A stretch of 25,867 nucleotides of DNA from Achromobacter sp. (GCA_003454835.1 DMTA01000522.1:1-25867); one strand, 5' to 3'. Counted from the first letter of the stretch, positions 7,387 through 14,419 are shown. Program-made: numbers and translations. Notes: generated by a model from the letters alone, not told the origin.

Positions 7387-8199
7387 TCAGTTGAAACGGC
7401 GCTTGGGCGCGGTCTTCATGTGCGTGGTGTAGAGCGTCAGGCCCGTCAGCGAGATGCCGCCGATCAGGTTGCCCAGCACAACCGGGATCTCGTTCCAGAT
7501 CATGTAGTCCATGATCGAGAAGTTGCCGCCCATGATCATGGCCGACGGGAACAAGAACATGTTGACGATGGAGTGCTCGAAGCCCATCGCGAAGAACAGC
7601 ATGACGGGCATCCACATGGCGATGACCTTGCCGCTGACGGTGGTCGAGATCATGGCGCCCACCACGCCCAGCGACACCATCCAGTTGCACAGCACGCCGC
7701 GAATGAAGATGGTCAGCATGCCACCTGCACCGTATTCCTTGTAGCCCAGCGTGCGGTCTTCGCCGATGTGCGAGATGACCTGGCCGACCTTGTTGGGCGG
7801 CACCGAAAAGCCGTACGTGAAGACGATGGCCATCAGCACGGCGACGGTCAGCGCGCCCAGGAAGTTGCCCACGAAGACCTTGCCCCAGTGCTTGAGGATG
7901 CCGCCCATCGTGACGCCGGGCCGCTTGTCAAAGAGCGCCAGCGGGGTCAGCACGAATACGCCCGTCAGAAGGTCGAAGCCCATCAGGTACAGGATGCAGA
8001 ACCCGACGGGAAAGAGCGCGGCGCCCAGGATGGGCGAGCCGGTCTGCACTGTGACGGTGACGGCGAATACCGCGGCGATCGCGAGGATGGCGCCGGCCAT
8101 GAAGGCGCGGATCAGGACGTCGCGGGTTGCCATGTAAAGCTTCGATTCGCCGGCATCCACCATCTTGGTGACGAACTCGGAGGGAGCGAGGTAGGACAT
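7387..8199 (-). CDS. nirC: FNT-family nitrite (formate/nitrite) channel, NirC-like
   Basis: A 270-residue integral membrane protein with six predicted helices, the usual FNT size. It shows the family motifs around LGAALFPVGF (58-67) and AMGFEHSIVNM (204-214), including the central pore histidine H209 that protonates the passing anion. FNT proteins form pentamers that move nitrite, formate or similar monovalent anions. Its place between nirBD and cobA makes nitrite uptake (or nitrite release when toxic) the best guess. A good ribosome-binding site (AGGAAA) lies 5 nt before the ATG at 8199. It follows nirD by 49 nt and precedes the kinase/phosphatase gene by 10 nt. A formate channel role cannot be excluded from sequence alone. 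Confidence 0.9.
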   Translation of the reverse strand: MSYLAPSEFVTKMVDAGESKLYMATRDVLIRAFMAGAILAIAAVFAVTVTVQTGSPILGAALFPVGFCILYLMGFDLLTGVFVLTPLALFDKRPGVTMGGILKHWGKVFVGNFLGALTVAVLMAIVFTYGFSVPPNKVGQVISHIGEDRTLGYKEYGAGGMLTIFIRGVLCNWMVSLGVVGAMISTTVSGKVIAMWMPVMLFFAMGFEHSIVNMFLFPSAMIMGGNFSIMDYMIWNEIPVVLGNLIGGISLTGLTLYTTHMKTAPKRRFN

Positions 8200-8248
8200 G
8201 ATGTTTCCTGTTGCTGTGCTGATGTGATGAATACGTTTGCGGCGGTCG

Positions 8249-8599
8249 TCAGGCGATTTCCACCGCGTCGCCGTTCAAGCGCACCTGCCAGGTCTGCAGG
8301 CGCTGCTCGGGAAATTGCACGCAGCTGCCGTCCGCCAGCCGGAAGTGCTGCTTGTAGAGCGGAGACGCCACCACCAGGTCGCCGGCCAGCTGGCCCACGA
8401 TTCCACGGCCGATGACGTTGGCGCCGGACTTCGGGTCGCGGTTCGACACGGCATACAGCGTCTGGCCCGCGGCGTCGGGCAGGTAGAACAGCGCGACCTG
8501 CGCACCGTCGACCAGGGCGACGACGCCGGAGTTGGCGACGAGGTCCTGGCGGTTGCACGCATGGCGCCAGGCGGGTTGGGTGTTGGGCAGGGCGGCCAT
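8249..8599 (-). CDS. nirD: Assimilatory nitrite reductase small subunit NirD
   Basis: A 116-residue protein with the Rieske-like fold of NirD (SNRDPKSGANVIGRGIVG, ASPLYKQHFRLADGSCV). As usual for NirD, the Cys-His pairs that would bind a 2Fe-2S cluster are missing, so it is a structural or accessory subunit of the NADH-dependent nitrite reductase. The start at 8599 is set by the TGATG overlap with the nirB stop: the A of the ATG is the last base of TGA. This indicates translational coupling and equal expression. A longer frame extends to 8773 but only reads through the nirB coding sequence and should not be used. Confidence 0.93.
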   Translation of the reverse strand: MAALPNTQPAWRHACNRQDLVANSGVVALVDGAQVALFYLPDAAGQTLYAVSNRDPKSGANVIGRGIVGQLAGDLVVASPLYKQHFRLADGSCVQFPEQRLQTWQVRLNGDAVEIA

Positions 8600-11160
8600 C
8601 AGACGATCTCCTCGGCGATCGGGATGACGCGCTGGACGGCGCGCGCCGGGGCCGGACGGGGCTGGCCGCGTTCCTGCACGAACTGGATGTCGGGGTCGCC
8701 CTGGCTGTCGTTGACGAAGGTGCGGAAGCGCTTGAGCTTTTCGGGATCGCTGAGGGCGTTGGCCCACTCGCATTCGTAGCGGTCCACCACCAGTTGCATC
8801 TGTGCTTCAAGCTCGGCGCCCAGACCCAGGCTGTCGTCGATCACGACCGCCTTCAGATAGTCCAGCCCGCCTTCCAGCGACTCGCGCCACACCGACGTGC
8901 GTTGCAGCTTGTCGGCCGTGCGGATGTAGAACATCAGCACGCGGTCGATGTAGCGGATGAGGGTGGCGTCGTCCAGGTCGGTGGCAAAGAGCTCTGCGTG
9001 GCGCGGACGCATGCCGCCGTTGCCGCACACATACAGGTTCCAGCCGTTCTCGGTGGCGATGACGCCGATGTCCTTGCTTTGCGCCTCGGCGCATTCGCGG
9101 GTGCAGCCGGACACGGCGAACTTCAGCTTGTGCGGCGCGCGCAGGCCTTTGTAGCGGTGCTCGATGTCCAGCGCCATCTTCACGCTGTCCTGCACGCCGA
9201 AGCGGCACCAGGTGCTGCCGACGCAGGACTTCACGGTGCGGGTGGACTTGCCGTAGGCGTGGCCCGTCTCGAAGCCGGCGGCGATCAGTTCCGACCAGAT
9301 GCCGGGCAGCTCGTGCAGTTGCGCGCCGAACAGGTCGATGCGCTGGCCGCCCGTCACCTTGACGTACAGGTTGTATTTCTTGGCGACCATGCCGACGGCG
9401 ATCAGGCCGTCCGGCGTGACTTCGCCGGCTGGCATGCGCGGCACCACCGAGTAGGTGCCGTTCTTCTGCATGTTGGCCATGAAGGTGTCATTGGTATCCT
9501 GCAGCGGCACCAGGTGCGGGTCCTGGATGGGCCGGTTCCAGCAGGACGCCAGGATCGAGCCGATGGCGGGTTTGCAGATCTCGCAGCCGACGTGGCCACG
9601 GCCGTGGCTGGCGAGGACTTCTTCAAAGGTCTCGGCGCCGCTCACGCGCACGATCGCGTACAGCTCCTGGCGGGTGTACGCAAAGTGTTCGCACAGGCTC
9701 TTGTCCACCACGACGCCGCGGCTGGCCAGTTCGTGTTCGACCACCTGCTTGAGCAGGCCGGCGCAGCCGCCACAGCCCGAGGCCGCCTTGGTGCAGGCCT
9801 TGACGCCTGCCAGGTCCGTACAGCCGCCGTCGATGGCGTCGCAGACCGCGCCCTTGCTGACGTTGTGGCAGGAGCAGATCGTGGCGGTGGCGGGCAGGGC
9901 GTCCACGCCCAGTAGCGGCGCGGCCTGGCCTTGCGGCAGGATCAGGCTGGATGGATCCGCGGGCGGCGCGATGCCGTTCTGCGCGTATTGCAGCAACGTG
10001 TCGTAGTAGCTGTTGTCGCCCACCAGAACCGCACCCAGCACGCGCTTGCCGTCTTCGGAGATAACCAGGCGGCGGTAGCTGGAGCCGGCCTCGTCGATGA
10101 ACCGGTAGCTGCGCGAGCCGGGCGTTGCGCCGTGCGCGTCGCCAATCGAACCCACGTCCACGCCCAGGAGCTTGAGCTTCGTGGACATGTCGGCCCCCGA
10201 AAACGCCTGTTCCGGCGCGCCGCACAGCTCGGCGGCGACGATGCGGGCCATCTGGTAGCCGGGCGCGACCAAACCGAACACCGTGCCGTTCCACGACGCG
10301 CATTCGCCGATGGCGTAGATGTTTTCATCGCTGCTGCGGCAGCGGTCGTCGATGGCGACGCCGCCGCGCTCGGCCAGCGCCAGCCCGGCCTTGCGCGCCA
10401 GGAACACCTGCGGACGGATGCCGGCCGAAAACACGATCAGGTCGGTTTCCAGCGGGGCGCCTTCGGCAAAGCGCATGCGGTAGCGGTATTGCGTGCCGGG
10501 CTTGATGTCCTGCGTGGCGCGCGACAGGTGCACGCCCACGCCCAGCGACTCGATACGCGCCTTCAGCGCCGCGCCGCCGGCCTCGTCCAGCTGCACCGGC
10601 ATGAGGCGTGGCGCGAATTCCACGACATGGGCTTCCAGATTCAGGGATTTGAGCGCGTTGGCCGCTTCCAGTCCCAACAGGCCGCCGCCCACGACCACTC
10701 CGCGCCGCGCGCCGCTGGCGGCTTCGCGGATGAGGTCCAGGTCGTCGATGCTGCGATACACCAGGCGCGAATTGCCCTCGGCGCCCGCGATGGGCGGCAC
10801 GAAGGGATAGGAGCCCGTCGCCAGCACCAGTTTGTCGTAGGCGAAGCGGCCCTTGGCGGTGATGACTTCCCGGGCATGGCTGTCGATGTCCAGCACGGAC
10901 TCGCCCAGGCGCAGCGACACGCCGTCGTGCTCATAGAGCGAGGCCTCGCCCAGCGCCATCGACTCGGCATCTCGCCCGCTCAGGTATTCGGACAGATGGA
11001 CGCGGTCATAGGCGCGGCGGGTTTCCTCGCCGAAGATGGTGATGCGATAGCGCTCGAGGGCGCCGCGGGCGATCAATTGCTCGACGCAATGATGGCCCAC
11101 CATGCCGTTGCCAATGACAATCAGCGTCTGCAAGGAATCGGATGTGGCCGCTGCATTCAT
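8599..11160 (-). CDS. nirB: NADH-dependent assimilatory nitrite reductase large subunit NirB
   Basis: An 853-residue protein that reduces nitrite to ammonium with six electrons from NAD(P)H in the cytoplasm. Domain order: FAD-binding Rossmann GNGMVG (17-22); NAD-binding VVVGGGLLGLEAAN (155-168); a BFD-like 2Fe-2S site C429-X-C431 with C463-X2-C466; then the nitrite/sulfite reductase half. The siroheme/4Fe-4S ligands are C646-X5-C652 and C686-X3-C690 (SGCTREC). All cofactor residues are present, so it should be active. First gene of a six-gene operon on the minus strand. Its start at 11160 follows a GGGGAAA ribosome-binding site. The upstream leader carries a terminator, a candidate ANTAR element and a sigma-54 promoter. 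Siroheme supply fits the downstream cobA. Confidence 0.97.
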   Translation of the reverse strand: MNAAATSDSLQTLIVIGNGMVGHHCVEQLIARGALERYRITIFGEETRRAYDRVHLSEYLSGRDAESMALGEASLYEHDGVSLRLGESVLDIDSHAREVITAKGRFAYDKLVLATGSYPFVPPIAGAEGNSRLVYRSIDDLDLIREAASGARRGVVVGGGLLGLEAANALKSLNLEAHVVEFAPRLMPVQLDEAGGAALKARIESLGVGVHLSRATQDIKPGTQYRYRMRFAEGAPLETDLIVFSAGIRPQVFLARKAGLALAERGGVAIDDRCRSSDENIYAIGECASWNGTVFGLVAPGYQMARIVAAELCGAPEQAFSGADMSTKLKLLGVDVGSIGDAHGATPGSRSYRFIDEAGSSYRRLVISEDGKRVLGAVLVGDNSYYDTLLQYAQNGIAPPADPSSLILPQGQAAPLLGVDALPATATICSCHNVSKGAVCDAIDGGCTDLAGVKACTKAASGCGGCAGLLKQVVEHELASRGVVVDKSLCEHFAYTRQELYAIVRVSGAETFEEVLASHGRGHVGCEICKPAIGSILASCWNRPIQDPHLVPLQDTNDTFMANMQKNGTYSVVPRMPAGEVTPDGLIAVGMVAKKYNLYVKVTGGQRIDLFGAQLHELPGIWSELIAAGFETGHAYGKSTRTVKSCVGSTWCRFGVQDSVKMALDIEHRYKGLRAPHKLKFAVSGCTRECAEAQSKDIGVIATENGWNLYVCGNGGMRPRHAELFATDLDDATLIRYIDRVLMFYIRTADKLQRTSVWRESLEGGLDYLKAVVIDDSLGLGAELEAQMQLVVDRYECEWANALSDPEKLKRFRTFVNDSQGDPDIQFVQERGQPRPAPARAVQRVIPIAEEIV

Positions 11161-11192
11161 GGGATTTCCCCAGGCTTGGATTTTCGGATTTC

Positions 11193-11232
11193 AAAAGACA
11201 AACGGCGCCCTGGACCTTGCGGTCGGGGCGCC
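11193..11232 (-). terminator. Leader terminator (attenuator) upstream of nirB
   Basis: On the minus strand GGCGCCC (11226-11232) pairs with GGGCGCC (11204-11210). An upper stem GACC/GGTC is closed by a GCAA tetraloop, and GTTTGTCTTTT follows (to 11193). This is a strong intrinsic terminator about 45 nt downstream of the predicted start site and 32 nt before the nirB ATG. In an untranslated leader it is expected to be regulated. Confidence 0.8.
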
Positions 11233-11274
11233 ATTGCCGGTACTGCTCACGTTGTCTTGCCGGGTTTGCACCCG
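11227..11274 (-). ncRNA. Candidate ANTAR two-hairpin antiterminator element in nirB leader
   Basis: Two small hairpins precede the terminator on the minus strand. The first is CGGG-TGCAAA-CCCG (11274-11261), a stem with a six-base loop that could also close as a tetraloop. The second is GGC-AATGGC-GCC (11238-11227), a six-base loop with A at position 1 and G at position 4 as in ANTAR targets. Its 3' arm is part of the terminator 5' arm, so the two folds exclude each other. The operon encodes an ANTAR protein (3537-4799). Weak points: the second stem has only 3 bp, and the first loop does not fit the A1/G4 rule. Confidence 0.5.
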
Positions 11275-11288
11275 CACATAGGCAATTA

Positions 11289-11304
11289 AGCAAAGACCAT
11301 GCCA
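11289..11304 (-). promoter_or_regulatory. Sigma-54 (-24/-12) promoter of the nirB operon
   Basis: The minus strand reads TGGCATGGTCTTTGCT. The GG at 11303-11302 and the GC at 11291-11290 have exactly 10 nt between them, fitting the TGGCACG-N4-TTGCW consensus with one change. The start site would be near 11279, giving a leader of about 118 nt. Two NtrC-like boxes lie upstream. Confidence 0.8.
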
Positions 11305-11416
11305 GGTATGTCGAGGCGCGATGTGTTGGGGGAAATTCCCTTGCGATTCATAGGGAAGGAGGGCGTTGCGAAGGCGCGACGCGGTGAAGCGGCCGATCCA
11401 TGCGCATCCGCGCGCA

Positions 11417-11433
11417 TGCTTCGTATCGGTGCA
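11417..11433. promoter_or_regulatory. NtrC-like box 1
   Basis: TGCTTC-GTATC-GGTGCA matches 10 of 12 arm positions of the NtrC site TGCACC-N5-GGTGCA. Its centre (11425) is about 146 bp upstream of the predicted nirB start. It lies 32 bp, about three helical turns, from the second box, as expected for cooperative binding of NtrC dimers. Confidence 0.6.
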
Positions 11434-11448
11434 TATCCGTGTGCGCCC

Positions 11449-11465
11449 TGCACCCGTTTGGCGCA
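11449..11465. promoter_or_regulatory. NtrC-like box 2
   Basis: TGCACC-CGTTT-GGCGCA matches 11 of 12 arm positions of the NtrC consensus. Its centre (11457) is about 178 bp upstream of the predicted start, a normal enhancer distance. The rest of 11161-11512 holds only the nirB leader and promoter. I see no gene in it. Confidence 0.65.
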
Positions 11466-11512
11466 GCGCAGCATGGAGGGCTGTCGGGCGGTTCGGCGGC
11501 GGACAGCCTAAA

Positions 11513-12403
11513 TCAGGCGAATGCGGCCTGCACCGCTGCGAAGGCGGCCGCTACGAGCGGATCGTCGCGCCGCGCCGCCTGGGTGATGACCGACAGCTCC
11601 GCCTGGATCGACAGGCCTTTCACGAGCTGCAGGCCGCTGGATTGCGATTCGCGCAGCGCGATGGCGTCGCGCGCGAGGGACAGGCCCACGCCCGAGCGCA
11701 CCAGATCCAGCATCGAGGCCTCCTGATCCACCTCGGCCACCGCGTGCGGCGTAGTGCCCAGCGCATCGAACTTGTCGGACAGCAGGCGGTGATGGACCGA
11801 GTCCGGCGGGGTCCAGATCCAGGGCAGTGCCGCGATCTCGGCCCAGCCCCGGCCGGCGACCTGTGCGCTCCAGCTTTTAGGGGCAACGACGTAATAGGAA
11901 AAGGAAGCGAGCGATTGCGCGTGCAGGCCGGAGGGCTGGCTGCCGTCCCGGGCGTGTGGCCCCAGAAAGAACCCCACGTCCAATTCTCCGGCGCGCACTT
12001 GCCGGCCGACCGATCCCGACATGCCGTGCCGCAGGGTGGGGCGGATCTTCGGGTAATGCTCGACCAGATACTGCAGCGTGGCGCCCAGCCGCAGGAATTC
12101 CGGGTCCAGGATCGTCCCGATGCGCAATTCGCCCTGAACGGTATCGCGCAACGCCCCGATGGCGCGCTGAAAGTCATCCAGCGCGTCCAGCACCCGCTGC
12201 GCCGACGGCAACAGCGCCCGTCCATCCGCGTTAGGCGCCAACCCCTGCGCCGTTCGCGCAAAAAGCGTCAGGTCCAGCGATTCCTGGAAGTTCTTGAGCT
12301 GCAGGCTGAGCGCAGGCTGCGTCAAATGCAGATGCTCGGCCGCGCGCGTCAGATTGCCTTCCCGCGCGACGGCGGCAAATGTGCGGATGTGCTTCAGGTC
12401 CAT
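11513..12403 (-). CDS. LysR-family transcriptional regulator
   Basis: A 296-residue protein of typical LysR length. An N-terminal helix-turn-helix spans residues about 2-60 (MDLKHIRTFAAVAREGNLTRAAEHLHLTQPALSLQLKNFQ, with LTLFAR after it), and a periplasmic-binding-protein-like effector domain runs from about 90 to 290. The start at 12403 has a CGGAAG ribosome-binding site and places the HTH at the very N-terminus, as usual. It is divergent from the GMC oxidoreductase gene at 12788, so that gene is its likely target. A LysR-type inverted repeat lies between them (12625-12645). Its 3' end faces the nirB control region 48 bp from the distal NtrC-like box, but nothing links it to nitrogen control. 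Effector unknown. Confidence 0.93.
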   Translation of the reverse strand: MDLKHIRTFAAVAREGNLTRAAEHLHLTQPALSLQLKNFQESLDLTLFARTAQGLAPNADGRALLPSAQRVLDALDDFQRAIGALRDTVQGELRIGTILDPEFLRLGATLQYLVEHYPKIRPTLRHGMSGSVGRQVRAGELDVGFFLGPHARDGSQPSGLHAQSLASFSYYVVAPKSWSAQVAGRGWAEIAALPWIWTPPDSVHHRLLSDKFDALGTTPHAVAEVDQEASMLDLVRSGVGLSLARDAIALRESQSSGLQLVKGLSIQAELSVITQAARRDDPLVAAAFAAVQAAFA

Positions 12404-12429
12404 GGATGCTTCCGGAGATCGGGTTGGAG

Positions 12430-12597
12430 GGTGTCAGACACCTCATTTAGTCCCACAAAATTAGTCCCACAAAAGCCAGGCCTGGGTGTCGGATACCCCA
12501 TCTCGATCGGTTCCTCTCTTGGCACAACGCCGGTGTCTGACACCCCTGCGCGCGGGCGTGCCGGCTTGACGACCGTCTGGCACGGATGTCTGACACC
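12430..12597. repeat. Cluster A of GGTGTC-N-GACACC palindromes
   Basis: Copies: GGTGTCAGACACC at 12430-12442 (perfect arms); GGTGTCGGATACC at 12485-12497 (one mismatch); GGTGTCTGACACC at 12532-12544 (perfect); GATGTCTGACACC at 12585-12597 (one mismatch). Centres are 55, 47 and 53 bp apart. The left two copies have a purine centre and the right two have T, so the cluster is itself roughly an inverted repeat. The same palindrome recurs at 18424-18473. Confidence 0.85.
12447..12474. repeat. 14-bp perfect tandem duplication
   Basis: TTAGTCCCACAAAA occurs twice back to back (12447-12460 and 12461-12474), between the first two palindromes of cluster A. Copy number could vary between strains by slippage. 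Confidence 0.9.
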
Positions 12598-12624
12598 TCG
12601 ATTCAAGTCAGAAATCAGCTGAAC

Positions 12625-12645
12625 ATTATTAGAGACGCTAATAAT
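12625..12645. promoter_or_regulatory. Inverted repeat, candidate LysR operator
   Basis: The arms ATTATTAG (12625-12632) and CTAATAAT (12638-12645) are perfectly complementary around AGACG. The pattern contains T-N11-A (T12629, A12641), the LysR box. It sits 142 bp before the GMC start and 221 bp before the lysR start, within the divergent promoter region. Binding is inferred from position and symmetry only. Confidence 0.55.
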
Positions 12646-12787
12646 CCCCTTTTCAACATTTCATTGGACAGCCGCCGCGTCCTGCGCCAGAGTCTTGCCA
12701 GATTCCCGGCGCGCGTCCAACGCCGTAGCCGGGGCGGCTCACCGTGCCGGCGTCCGTTTCGGGCCCGCGACTTGATAAGAAGAGCTT

Positions 12788-14410
12788 ATGGAGACATACG
12801 ACTACATCATCGTGGGCGCGGGTTCGGCCGGCTGCGTGCTGGCCAACCGCCTGAGCCGCGACCCAGCCGTGCAAGTGCTGCTGCTGGAAGCCGGCGGGCG
12901 CGACAACTATCACTGGATCCACATCCCCGTCGGTTACCTGCATTGCATCGGCAACCCGCGCACGGACTGGATGTACCGAACCGCCGAAGAGCCGGGGCTG
13001 GGCGGGCGCTCGCTCATCTATCCGCGCGGCCGCGTGCTGGGCGGATGCTCGTCGATCAACGGCATGATCTACATGCGCGGCCAGAAGCAGGACTACGAGG
13101 ATTGGGCCGCGCTGTCGGGCGACTCGGCGTGGAGCTGGGACCAGGTGCTGCCGGTCTTCAAACGCAGCGAGGATTACCACCGCGGCGCCGACGACTTCCA
13201 CGGCGCGGGCGGCGAATGGCGCGTGGAATCGCAGCGCCTGCGCTGGGACATTCTGGAAGCCTTCGCCTCAGCGGCCGAACAGGAAGGCATTCCGCGCGTG
13301 CAGGACTTCAACCGCGGCGACAACTTCGGCAGCGGCTACTTCGAGGTCAACCAGCGCAGCGGCTGGCGCTGGAATACGTCCAAGGCGTTCCTGCGGCCGG
13401 TGCGCAAGCGCCCGAACCTGCACGTGATGACCGGCGCGCTGGCCGAACAGCTTGAATTTGATGAAAGGCGCTGCGTCGGCGTGCGCGTCAGCCAGAACGG
13501 CCGTACGACGTCGCTGCGCGCGCGGCGCGAAGTGGTGCTTGCAGCCGGCGCCGTGAATTCACCGCATCTGCTGGAAGTCTCCGGCATCGGCGAGCCCGCG
13601 CGCCTGCGCGAAGCCGGCATCGCGCTGCGCCACGCCTTGCCCGGCGTCGGCGAGAACCTGCAGGACCATCTGCAATTGCGGGTCATCATCAAGGTGAACG
13701 GCGTCAAGACGCTGAACCGGATCGCGTCCACGTGGCTGGGCAGGGCGGGCATCGGGCTGGAGTATCTGGTGAGCCGCAGCGGTCCGATGAGCATGGCGCC
13801 GTCGCAATTGGGCCTGTTCGCCAAATCCGATCCCGGCCAGGACCGCGCCAACGTCGAATTCCACGTGCAGCCGCTGTCGTTGGGCGCATTTGGCGAACCC
13901 CTGCATGGTTTCGACGCCTTCACCGCCAGCGTCTGCAACCTGCGCCCCTCGTCGCGCGGCAGCATTCATGCCCAAGGTCCGGCCGGGCAAAAAGGCTGCG
14001 AAGCGCCCGTCATCCGGCCCAACTACCTGAGCACAGACGACGATCTGCGCGTCGCCGCCGATTCGATCCGTCTCGTGCGCCGCATCGCCGCCGCGCCGGC
14101 CTTGCAGCGTTATCGGCCTGACGAATGGCTGCCGGGTCCGGGGTTCCAGACCGAAGAAGCGCTGCGCCAGGCGGCCGGCAAGATCGGCACCACCATCTTC
14201 CACCCGGTGGGCACCTGCGCGATGGGCCGGGATGCCGACAGCGGCGCGGTGGTGGATGCGCAGCTGCGCGTGCATGGACTGCAGGGCCTGCGCATCGCCG
14301 ACGCCTCGATCATGCCGCGCATCACGTCGGGCAACACCAATTCGCCGACGATCATGATTGCCGAGCGGGCGGCGGACATGATCCGGGAAGAGGCGGGGGC
14401 GGCGGGATAG
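12788..14410 (+). CDS. GMC-family FAD oxidoreductase (choline/alcohol dehydrogenase-like)
   Basis: A 540-residue flavoprotein with the N-terminal FAD-binding motif YIIVGAGSAGCVLANRLS (6-23). It has GMC signature 1 (GRVLGGCSSINGMIYMRG, near 82-99) and signature 2 (GAVNSPHLLEVSGIG, near 254-268). The C-terminal catalytic region has HPVGTCAMG and SGNTNSPTIMIAERAADMI, which contain the active-site His and Asn. Such enzymes oxidise alcohols to aldehydes or ketones and pass electrons to quinones or oxygen. The exact substrate (choline, long-chain or aromatic alcohol, sugar) cannot be told. No betaine aldehyde dehydrogenase or choline transporter is adjacent, so naming it betA would be unsafe. An AAGAAGAG ribosome-binding site precedes the ATG. 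The divergent LysR gene is the likely regulator. Confidence 0.9.
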   Translation: METYDYIIVGAGSAGCVLANRLSRDPAVQVLLLEAGGRDNYHWIHIPVGYLHCIGNPRTDWMYRTAEEPGLGGRSLIYPRGRVLGGCSSINGMIYMRGQKQDYEDWAALSGDSAWSWDQVLPVFKRSEDYHRGADDFHGAGGEWRVESQRLRWDILEAFASAAEQEGIPRVQDFNRGDNFGSGYFEVNQRSGWRWNTSKAFLRPVRKRPNLHVMTGALAEQLEFDERRCVGVRVSQNGRTTSLRARREVVLAAGAVNSPHLLEVSGIGEPARLREAGIALRHALPGVGENLQDHLQLRVIIKVNGVKTLNRIASTWLGRAGIGLEYLVSRSGPMSMAPSQLGLFAKSDPGQDRANVEFHVQPLSLGAFGEPLHGFDAFTASVCNLRPSSRGSIHAQGPAGQKGCEAPVIRPNYLSTDDDLRVAADSIRLVRRIAAAPALQRYRPDEWLPGPGFQTEEALRQAAGKIGTTIFHPVGTCAMGRDADSGAVVDAQLRVHGLQGLRIADASIMPRITSGNTNSPTIMIAERAADMIREEAGAAG

Positions 14411-14419
14411 CCGTCCGCC

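Larger units (their letters stand above)
12404..12787. other. Repeat-rich intergenic region between lysR and GMC gene
   Basis: No convincing gene in these 384 bp. The stretch contains four copies or near-copies of a GGTGTC-N-GACACC palindrome, a 14-bp perfect tandem duplication, and an AT-rich inverted repeat that fits a LysR operator. The stretch 12601-12665 is visibly less GC-rich than the flanking genes. Promoters for both flanking genes must lie here, but I see no clear -35/-10 pair. Confidence 0.7.

Noticed and set aside
4018..7394. Long open frames of 791 and 739 codons overlapping the cobA, kinase/phosphatase and nasR genes
   Set aside because: Compositionally skewed (Arg, Gly, His, Gln-rich) shadows of the real minus-strand genes. 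They run across the boundaries of several conserved genes and show no domains.
8600..8773. N-terminal extension of nirD by 58 codons
   Set aside because: The extension overlaps the nirB coding sequence in another frame and is Arg/Pro-rich. The TGATG junction and the NirD family length support the start at 8599.
11366..12622. 418-codon plus-strand frame covering the lysR gene and part of the intergenic region
   Set aside because: Opposite strand of a clear LysR regulator. Arg/Gln-rich, with no domain, and it runs through the NtrC-like boxes and the palindromes.
12404..12787. Repeats in this gap considered as a CRISPR array or an insertion sequence
   Set aside because: The repeats are 13-bp palindromes with irregular 34-42 bp spacings and mismatches, and no cas genes are near. 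There is no transposase and there are no terminal inverted repeats bounding a unit.
12788..14410. Naming the GMC oxidoreductase betA (choline dehydrogenase)
   Set aside because: The GMC signatures fit many alcohol dehydrogenases. betB, betI and a choline transporter are all absent from the neighbourhood, and the regulator is LysR type rather than BetI.
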